Shown here: piece after piece, positions 56,527-64,000 of the stretch
How positions within the stretch are numbered: the first letter of the stretch is position 1
Layout of the letters: every line of letters begins with the position of its first letter
NCBI GenBank assembly: GCA_030248215.1
Contig: JASANG010003752.1
Span: 558,001 to 622,000, forward strand
DNA: 64,000 nt
Direction of reading: 5' to 3'
Source of the DNA: Enoplolaimus lenunculus
Lineage: Eukaryota > Nematoda > Enoplea > Enoplida > Thoracostomopsidae
Notes under the pieces: generated by a model
Seen by the model: the letters and a program-made list of their open reading frames with translations, nothing else
What the model was told of the DNA's origin: nothing
The model's database searches: none
Made by a program: the position numbers and the translations under genes

Positions 56527-56640
56527 TAAAATTTTGCGATGCAATTGAGTTGAAAAATATAGCGCGGTTACCAAAGATTTGGCGCCTTCGGCACAATAGG
56601 TAAATCTTTTAAACATCGCAAAATTAGCTAAAACGCTATT

Positions 56641-57380
56641 TAAAATTAGGGGCATACCGAGAGGGAGGGGCCGGGGGCCGCGCCCCCCCCCAATCGGAAT
56701 CAGTACTTGCGTCATAATTTACAGGTTTCGTGCTCGCTTTGCTAGCTATGTTTTTCACTGATCAATTTCGAAAAATTTTGCCTGCGGCGCTGTTCAAAGT
56801 GGACATCAAAGTTAAATTCACCAACCTAACCAACTCAAAACTAAAGATAGTAATAAAAAATTGTGCAAAGCTCAATACATAACCCCTAGACCTGGGGCGG
56901 CGCGTTACATGAATATAGAAATGTTTAAGGATTAACAATGTATAGCTTCTCTCGTCGCCGCGAATTCTTCAAAGTTCTGTTTAAGTTGTTTAAGTTCTGG
57001 CTTTAAGGCTTCAATCTCTCTGTTTCAACTCCTAGTGCATAGAAATATTTCATATTTTATACAAAAATTTCCCCACAGACTTCAAACTTAGGCTTTGTAC
57101 TAGAGTAAAAGACAATAGTGCCTAGCTTTTCGCTAGCTTCGCTCACGGTTTTTACAATCGAATCGACCTTTCCATATACCCAAACTGTCAAAAATTTTTA
57201 AGGCCCTAAAACAGAATTGTGAAATTACTCGAAGCCAACTAGGGAAGCGTGATCAACCTCATAAATCCCACGAAAAAATGGAGATCCGTACGGCTAAAAC
57301 GTTCGAAGTTTGCTTTTAGGGGGAAAAGGGCATAATCCTGAGGATGCGCCCCCAATCAAAATTTCTCGGTACGCCACTGT
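56641..57380. mobile_element. ~740-bp DNA element with inverted ends
   Basis: Left GGGGCATACCGAGAGGGAGG with GCGCCCCCCCCCAATCGG; right GCGCCCCCAATC...TTTCTCGGTACGCCACTG. No coding capacity seen. Confidence -1.
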
Positions 57381-59086
57381 TTAAAACTGTAAAATTCCGA
57401 CATCGCAAAATGCACATTCTCTCCCTGCCAAAAATTCTGGGGTCGCCCCTGTGACTGCAAAGGATACGCTACTCGCGGGTTGAGTAGAAAATTTTATACG
57501 TGGACACAATTTCGCTTTTGAACATTTTACAACGCGAGTAGGAATTAATGAAATTTGTCCAAACCAAAATGTTAAATCTAGCGCGCAACGACATTTAACT
57601 GCTAGTCTTCATGAGAATGGAATTTGAACGCATAAAAATTTCGGAGCCGTCTCGGGTTTTCAATTGTTTAAGTCACAACAATCTTGCGCGGAGTTTAACC
57701 AGGGCAGTCGGACCACTGTTTGCTCCCGTATTGACACGACGTCGACGTCAAATTTCGGCTCACATCTCGGGTAGAAGGCCAAATATCGAATGCCATATGA
57801 CATTGACTTATGCAACTTCAACAATATAACATGCGTACACAAGGTAACATTTGAGGATGTAGTGTCATGGACACTGAAGCTTTATGTGCAATGAGTAGAA
57901 GAACCCGTATGTCACGTGATACTGTGATACATTTATAAGAATATCATGCGATATTGTATAGTGCATCATTTTTCTATGGTCCACCAGTGTTGCTGTTTCA
58001 AGGTTTTGTTTTTGAATAAGGCTACTTCTTGCCTGACCTGATTTCTCAAGTGACTATTCAGTTCACAATGGAACACATCAGCAAACAATAGCTAGTTTTT
58101 GTTCACTCTACTGGTGTGACTTTTGCGTTGTATATATGTCGTGATTAAAAAAGTGGTGATGTTTCCCTGTGAATAGTACACCAAGACGGTAATAAATACG
58201 GGTTGCTGAACGACTGGTATACGGGAACGCGAGCAAAAAACATAGTCAGCATTCGGTGCAGCGCACACAAAAAGTATGTTTGAATTTATTCAGAAGAGTA
58301 TTTTCTGTGGCAAATCTAAAAAAGTTTTTCTGATATTTAAAACAATTTTTCTAAAAATAACTAGAAAACGTTTATTTTCAGGCTTTATTTCAAAACTTTT
58401 CGCAAATCTTTTCGGTTTATAACAGAAATACTTTTCAAGTGCGCATTGCTTATTATATTTCTTAAATGTGAGAAATCAAAAATATTATTTTGAGTGAGGA
58501 AAACACTTTTTATGTTGTGAATTTTTACTGTTTGAAGCCTGGTTTAGACGTGCACATGCACGGGGGTTCTCGAAATGGGCAAGGCGGCATGCTTTTAATC
58601 TAAAATTTAATTTTGGTTATAATTTTTCTGAACTTTAAATAAACGGAATAAATTTGCGGCCCACGTTAATCATAGTGGAGTGATGAAACAAAGAAATTGA
58701 GGGGACGTAGAGACAGGAAAGCTAAGGATTATGATTGCGTTATGTTAACGATTAGGCCTAGGCTTAAGCTTAGGTTTAAGCTTTAGGCTAAGCGAGCATG
58801 TCGTTATAATTTGCACGGGCATAATTTATTGATGATAATGTCTGTCTAATTAACTGAACAATAGTTTCACTGTAGATTTCTATACCAGCTGTCTATGACA
58901 GTTTTTGCTGAATGAAATGTGATTATGGTCCATAGACCTGGGGTATACTTTTTCAAAACTTTGCTAATTAAAATGGTTATCCCCTAAGCATAAAAGGCTG
59001 AATTGTGTATTGCTAACATGAATATTGATCTCAAAAAAGCTTTGATAAGAACAACAAAAAGTACCATACAGTAGTTTCCTTTTATT
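57381..59086. other. Intergenic; one shared segment and one worn A element
   Basis: No gene. 57720-57820 (GACGTCGACGTCAAATTTCGG, TGCCATATGACATTGAC) matches the insert in the G element at 20.9 kb. 58656-58815 (GGCCCACGTTAATCATAG, GGCTTAAGCTTAGG) is a worn A copy. Confidence -1.
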
Positions 59087-59362
59087 AGCCTATGTATAGA
59101 ACAGGGCCGGATCGTTTTCCAGAAGCTGTAACAAAGTCAGTTTTAGCTTTAGACTAACGTTTTTTGCTTGCTTAGGTTTAATCTTATTAGGCTCTAGGCT
59201 TAGGCTTAGGCTTGGGCCTAGGCTTGGGCTTAGGCATAGGCTTAGGCTTAGGCTTAGTCTTAAGAATAGGCTCATCCTATCGCTTTGACTTAGGCTTAGG
59301 CTTAGGGTTAGGCTTAGGAATATGCTTACACTGCTGTTCCGGCCCTGTTCTATCCATAGGCC
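59087..59362 (+). mobile_element. A2 MITE with longest TTAGGC arrays
   Basis: AGCCTATGTATAGAACAGGG to TTCTATCCATAGGCC; flanks CTTTTATT/CCTTTATT (7 of 8). Variant TTAGGC repeats fill most of 59165-59320. Confidence -1.
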
Positions 59363-60394
59363 CCTTTATTCACCGCAACTATCTCATTGCCTGCTGGTAT
59401 CAAAATCGGCAGTGACAGTATATATATTGTTCTGATTTTATAACAAATATATATCTTTTAGTAGCTAAGTAAGCGAACCCGAAATAATCGTTTAGGATAC
59501 AAAGCTATTTTCACCTGTGGATGAAGTCTATGGCGTTGAGTAATTTATACGATATCTCCATGACGGCACAAAAATCCCCCGTTTACTGTGTAATTTTACT
59601 TTGTCATCACATTAACACAGCAGGTTTTTTCCGTTTATTTTTGATGAAAAATGGCACGCTTCAGTGGATGAAAATGTAATTAACCTGTTGCCTGATATCG
59701 TTGAATGTTTGAATAATGTATTGTCGGTAAATAATATAAAAGCTGATAATTATATATATATAATGTTATATATTAATATATATTATATGTTATATATGTA
59801 TATAATATATAATATATCCTTACACTTTCTAGAGCACAATTTTTATCGCACAGATCGGCTACCTGCATATAAACGCGAGCTGGGTGAAAAATTTTGATAT
59901 GAGTATATCCGCGGGTGAAAAATTTCGAAACCGGGTAAAAAGAATTGAGATTCTTTACTCAGCTAGCGCTTGCGTAACGAAACGACAAACCTATGCTAAT
60001 TAATTACCTACGTGTCCGGTAGAAATTTTTGCGGAAGTTTCAGCAAAGTCAGTAGTGACATTTTTCGTATTTTATAACGGTCGCGTCATCTTTTGTAACA
60101 CTGAAGGGCGGCGGCGGGACATATATGACAACGGTGTTTCTTTAATAAATTTAGCTGATATTTGTAAAATTTCTCTCTTTTGTTTTCGGTAAGGCAAAAA
60201 AACCCTGATAAGGATATCGTTTCATGCACAGTTTATTACAGTAAACCGAAACATATTTGATGACTTTATAAACTACTTTAGTATAACAACAGTTAACGAT
60301 GCCCTTTGGATATTTGTTCGGCTAAAATATTCTTTGCCATTTGTTTTGATTCGATCTTATATTGTGTATTGATTTTGATTTAAATGCATCGTTG
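59363..60394. other. Intergenic with AT microsatellite
   Basis: No gene. AT palindromic microsatellite at 59745-59815; GTCCGGTAGAAATTTTTGCGG near 60015 is a B-family scrap. Confidence -1.
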
Positions 60395-60594
60395 AGGCGG
60401 CGGAACAGTAGTAGAAGCATATTCTTAAGCCTAAGCCTAAGCTTTAGCGTAAGAATGAGCTTATACCTAAGCTTAAGCTTATGAATGAGCTTATACCTGA
60501 GCCTAAGCCTAAGCAAAAAAATTGATCTACCGCTTAAGTTTACTTCATTCCAATCGCACGGAATAACTTTCCGCCCCTGATCTTTACATATGCC
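60395..60594 (-). mobile_element. A3 MITE, left end eroded
   Basis: GGCGGCGGAACAGTAGTAG to CGCCCCTGATCTTTACATATGCC with CCTAAG arrays. Confidence -1.
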
Positions 60595-61401
60595 GTTAAG
60601 TCGATGAAGCAGTTGAGATTTTATAAATTTTCACAACTTAGCTGCGTCTCTAATAACACCATGAATTACTCGTACAGTCTGTTTTATAAGTGGGATTAAG
60701 TTTAACGCGGATTAACTCTTAAACATTACAATTCGTTGTTTGTTTTTGAGTAAACCTAATTTTGGTTTTTTTTCATAGAGTTGGTTTTTTACTACTAAAA
60801 TAGAATGCGTTCATTTTAACAAAACTTAAACCTATTGTAAACCCGAGTGTCGGTTTTTTTGGTTATGCATTCTCAGGAAAATAAACAGCATGCCACACAA
60901 TTGGTACAAGCCCAGTCAAAAATTTCAGAATCTACACACATAGCGAGCGTTACATTTTTAGTTTTAATAATCCTAAATTAATTTTCTGCTAATTCCAGTC
61001 GATGGTTTAATAGCAGAATCAATTTTAACAATTTTTGATGTAATACAAATATTTGTTAACGCTTTTCTTGCTGGCAAACGAACAAATTTTTTCAGCAAAA
61101 TCTAAAATCATTTGTCAGGGGGGGTGCGGGATGCGGCGTGCTTCAATTTTTGCCGCCCCCACCGGAAAAACAAGGTAGTGTTGGATATGAGGAAATTGGC
61201 ATTTCCAAACTATGCAATACAAATGATCAAATTATATATGATAAAAAATGTTGCAAATTTAATAAATCAATGAGTAAAAGATTTAAAACGTTTAATTTTT
61301 CGTTTCTGCCGGAAACAGAAAATGATACTTTAAATTCATAAAAACAGTTTCAAAATTTTTTTAATTGAACAATAACCTATTCCAAATGGCCCTCTGCCAC
61401 A
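60595..61401. other. Intergenic, nothing recognised
   Basis: AT-rich, no coding signal. Confidence -1.
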
Positions 61402-61600
61402 CACTGCAAAAAATAATGAGTCAAATTGACTCTCTCCGAAATAGGCTTTTCCTGATTACACAAACTGAGTCAAATTCTACTCAATGAGGAATTCAGTGAA
61501 TCGAATTTGGCTCTGGCGGAGTCGAATTCTGAAAAAGTTTGTGTTGTCAGGAAAAGCCTATTTTGGAGAGAGTCAATTTGACTCACCATTTTTTGCACTG
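61402..61600. mobile_element. Family C MITE upstream of gene 2
   Basis: CACTGCAAAAAATAATGAG to CACCATTTTTTGCACTG; 199 bp, about 525 bp before the intact ATG. Confidence -1.
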
Positions 61601-61848
61601 CAGACTAAAATGCACCATGAGCAGTTGCGGATGCCGAAATTTCTGACAGGAGGGTTCGCCATGTGGAAAGTTTTCGCAAGCAGCGGACCGAGCGTGAACC
61701 CAAACAAAGCTTTCATGGCACAAAATTAAAAATTTGTAAAGTAGAAGAAACCTTACGATTTTATTGATTATAAAAAACTTTTGATGGAACGGCTGCCCAC
61801 TTTAAATCAGGCCAAACCATTGAAATTTATATATTCCAATAAACATTT
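61601..61848. other. Upstream flank of gene 2
   Basis: No gene or repeat identified; may hold distal promoter sequence. Confidence -1.
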
Positions 61849-62245
61849 GTTTTTTACGTCCAAGACCACGCTTAGCATCAATAAATATAGCCTATCTATT
61901 GATACCTAGCCATAAAATGTTGAATATGCGGCTACGTCTAGCTTTATTACCCAGCTGCGGACCAGTGATATTTTTGATTCCACCCTCGTCCGCGAACATA
62001 TTTTACTGACCGTCAAATTTTCGAGTATTATATTTTAGTAAACACAGTTTTTATACCGTAAAAATCAAGCTTAGTAACAATAAATGCAGCTGATCTAACG
62101 ATATGTAGCCTTAAAACGCCGAACTATGTGGCTAAGCGTAGCATCAGCTACTCTGATAATACTTTCAATTCCACCCTCGTCCGCAAACATCTTACTGACC
62201 CTCAAATTTTCGGATTGGAGTTTAGTGAACACGTTTCGTCAAATG
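61849..62245 (+). repeat. ~200-bp tandem duplication of gene-2 promoter region and exon start
   Basis: Two diverged copies, about 61849-62045 and 62046-62245. Their ATGs lie exactly 200 bp apart (61926 and 62126). The upstream flanks also match, for example CGCTTAGCATCAATAAAT against AGCTTAGTAACAATAAAT. The duplication therefore includes about 75 bp upstream of the start codon, probably 5' UTR and core promoter. Confidence -1.
61926..62040 (+). pseudogene. Broken duplicate of the signal-peptide exon
   Basis: ATG CGG CTA ... followed by CCACCCTCGTCCGCGAACAT matches the start of the exon at 62126. Compared with the intact copy it has about nine extra bases inside the signal peptide and two extra bases just after the predicted cleavage region. 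The latter shift the frame to a TGA after 28 codons, and similarity fades by about 62040. It still contains a leader-like hydrophobic stretch. It is a tandem by-product of the adjacent gene, not an independent gene. Confidence -1.
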
Positions 62246-62510
62246 TGCAATTCAACTTGTCTCGAATGTCAAACATGTGCCGCGACCAAAACTGCAGAAC
62301 TCATCTTAGCGACAGTGATTGACGAACGCCGGGTGACGTCTCATAATGTCAACGATGCTATTGTTGTTCAACCAGAGCATCGAAACGTTCAAAATGCAGC
62401 CGTAAACAGCCGTGAGTATTATTGGAAATGGACCGATTTACCGCCGTCGAACGAACAACTGTTACTGGGCGAACCGTCGTTTGTTAATCCTGTTGTTACT
62501 AATGTTGAAA
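62126..62510 (+). CDS. Exon 1 of second DSL-like gene (partial, runs off window)
   Basis: Encodes 128 residues plus one base (phase 1, donor GAAA|GTAGGT). The signal peptide MWLSVASATLIILSIPPSSA is followed by NILLTLKFSDW, the same Cys-x3-Cys-x2-Cys-x2-Cys cluster with NST site, AELILATVIDE, a different linker, and EYYWKWTDLP/GEPSFVNPVV. It is clearly homologous to exon 1 of the gene at 21280, with the same phase and an equivalent donor. Exon 2 is not found before the right edge, 1490 bp away, which is less than the length of intron 1 in the first gene. Expected product: the same EGF-less DSL-like membrane protein class. The reading frame is intact. Confidence -1.
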
Positions 62511-62519
62511 GTAGGTCTA

Positions 62520-62760
62520 CACTGTAAAAAAATGGGGAGTCAAATTGACTCTCTCGGAAACAGGTTTTTCCTGACTACACAAATTGAGTCAAATTGACTC
62601 TCTCTCGGAAACAGTTTTTCCTGACTCACAAACTGAGTCAAATTTGACTCCGCAAGAATTCACTGTTGACTCTGGCGGAGTCAAATTTGACTCAGTTAGT
62701 GTAGTCAGGAAAAGCCTGTTTCCGAGAGAGTCACAATTTGACTCCCCATTTTTTACAGTG
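62520..62760. mobile_element. Family C MITE 9 nt inside intron 1 of gene 2
   Basis: CACTGTAAAAAAATGGGGAG to CCCCATTTTTTACAGTG, TA on both sides. The left end is 9 nt past the last exon base, leaving the GTAGGT donor intact. Arms about 115 bp. Confidence -1.
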
Positions 62761-63142
62761 TACAAGCAATAATAACATCTATTCGTGACTATACAAAACA
62801 TTCATTGCCTTGCTATCTCAACAGTAAACGTGTCAAAAATAAAACGATATTTTAAATGCTTTTCGCGTTTCAAGTAACATTATTTTACATGTTCTTTAGT
62901 AGAATGGAAAAGCTGGAAAACGAACAGCTATTCTAGCAAATTTGTGTTAAGTAGTACACACTTTGTAATGTTTATCAAAACGATATTTGAGTATTAATGC
63001 GCCGTACCCAATAATTTGGTCAACGGTGCCACAAAATCTCTTATAGACCAGTCCTATCACCAACTCGTTTTCAAAATGACCTCGCGATAGGCCAGGACTA
63101 TTAGAGATTTTGAACCAACGTTGACAAAACTATTACTGTCTA
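62761..63142. other. Intron 1 of gene 2, unassigned
   Basis: Short D-like scraps near 63050 (CCTATCACCAACTCG); otherwise nothing recognised. Confidence -1.
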
Positions 63143-63353
63143 CACAGCAAAAAATGGTGAGTCAAATTGACTCTCTCCGAAATAGGCTCTACGGGTTCTA
63201 CACAAATTGAGTCAAAATTCGACTCCGGCAGAGTCAAATTCGATTCACTGGGTGGCATGTTTGACTCTGGCGGAGTCGAATTTGACTCATTTTGTGTAGT
63301 CCCGTAGAGCCTATTTCGGAGAGAGTCAATTTGACTCGCCATTTTTTGCAGTG
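63143..63353. mobile_element. Family C MITE, second copy in gene-2 intron
   Basis: CACAGCAAAAAATGGTGAG to CGCCATTTTTTGCAGTG, TA both sides, 211 bp. Confidence -1.
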
Positions 63354-64000
63354 TAGGCTACTGTAGAAAATTGTACACACATGCGAGTCCCTAAGTTCCT
63401 AATTGAGTGTTTGTAAATTATATATCCAAAGGTCACCCACACTATGTGTACACCCGGCTGACAATAGAGAGTCCCTCTGAACGGCGTATGCTTTGCCTCA
63501 CTATCGCACATACAGATGCCACTTTGTCAATACGTTATAGAAAGTACAGCGTTTTGTCCTGAGTCTGTCAGAAGGACATTCGCTTATTTCATAACACAAA
63601 GTCTGTTCGAAGGGGCTCTGTTAAGCGATTATACAGAGTCTGTGCGATGGAACTCCTATTGTCAGACACTTTGTCCGAACTGTGTCCACATTGCTTCCAC
63701 ACCCTTCGAAGAGACTACCGCCATAACAGAGTAACTATGTATGCCCTCTGCAAAGTCCAAATATCCCAAAAAACAGTATTGTTTTGTACCGCCCTTGCAA
63801 ACAAGTGGGTGGTCAATTTTTACAGTAGCGTAGACAGTATAACGTGGATGACCCATAATAACGTTTATTTCAAAACGCAAAACACAATTGCTATTTTTAA
63901 CAAGATTGGTTAAATATGCTTTATTAAGTGAGAAAGTAATTTCATGTCGTGTGCACCGTCCCCACATTAATTTCTGATGCTTAGGCTCAGGCAAATGCTT
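63354..64000. other. Intron 1 of gene 2 continuing past the edge
   Basis: No exon 2 homologous to 23578-23889 found. GCTTAGGCTCAGG at 63979-63991 probably starts another A-type element cut by the window edge. Confidence -1.

Noticed and set aside
63662-63994. 110-residue minus-strand open frame near the right edge
   Set aside because: No domain recognised, no leader, and the complementary strand is also open; probably chance within a large intron.
1-64000. Virus-like or LTR elements, LINE reverse transcriptase or transposase genes
   Set aside because: I looked for long frames and conserved motifs of these and saw none; all mobile DNA here appears non-autonomous.

Overview
The window looks like AT-rich, repeat-choked DNA from a multicellular invertebrate animal. 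Genes are sparse, split by GT-AG introns and embedded in hundreds of decayed short inverted-repeat transposons. The one well-supported gene encodes a membrane protein related to the N-terminal part of Notch ligands (Delta/Jagged), a metazoan family, so the source is an animal. A tunicate or another lineage with diverged Notch ligands is possible, but the sequence alone does not settle the clade. I see no rRNA gene, no intact cellular tRNA gene, no CRISPR array, no operon-like gene cluster and no recognisable transposase, LINE or virus-like element.

Genes. (1) At 21280-25660 (+) three exons with phase-1 introns assemble into a 528-residue type I membrane protein. It has a signal peptide, a Cys-rich MNNL/C2-like ectodomain, only the first half of a DSL module, no EGF repeats, one membrane helix, a juxtamembrane Cys cluster and a tail with a polyglutamine tract. 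Intron 1 holds a 42-bp minisatellite of 25 units. (2) At 62126-62510 (+) lies the first exon of a close paralogue that continues past the right edge. Its promoter-proximal region and signal-peptide exon are tandemly duplicated just upstream, and the upstream copy is broken. (3) At 48169-48619 a weakly supported two-exon small ORF may encode a secreted peptide.

Repeats, by family name as used below. A: hAT-like MITEs, TIR GGCC(C/A)ATGT..., 8-bp target duplications, with internal TTAGGC arrays; subfamilies A1 (TIR continues TACTTTAAGGGGCG), A2 (ATAGAACAGGGCCGG) and A3 (AAAGAACAGGGGCGG). B: hAT-like MITEs, TIR CAGGGTACAACCGGAG, with GGAGCC hexamer arrays, 8-bp duplications. C: fold-back MITEs with TA duplications, TIR CACTGCAAAAAATGGTGAG. 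D: TIR TTCTCAAATGTGTATAGC. E: TIR ATTCACACGTGCAAG. F: TIR CAAGAGTGGATGATGCA, perfect 7-bp duplications in all three copies. G: TIR CAGGCCCGTAGCC, about 170 bp. I: TIR CTGTAGTGACCCGAATAA, about 440 bp. There are also long fold-backs at 17.5 and 48.9 kb, tandem arrays with units of 9, 42, 79 and 116 bp, and tRNA-derived SINE-like pieces.

Layout. 1-21 kb: repeats only, including a nested insertion (A1 inside I) that a second, empty copy of I at 19.75 kb proves. 21.3-25.7 kb: the DSL-like gene. 26-61 kb: repeats, with the possible small gene at 48.2 kb. 61.8-64 kb: start of the paralogue, its first exon bracketed by C-family hairpin elements. The pair of EGF-less DSL-like genes about 40 kb apart on the same strand is the most interesting biology here.
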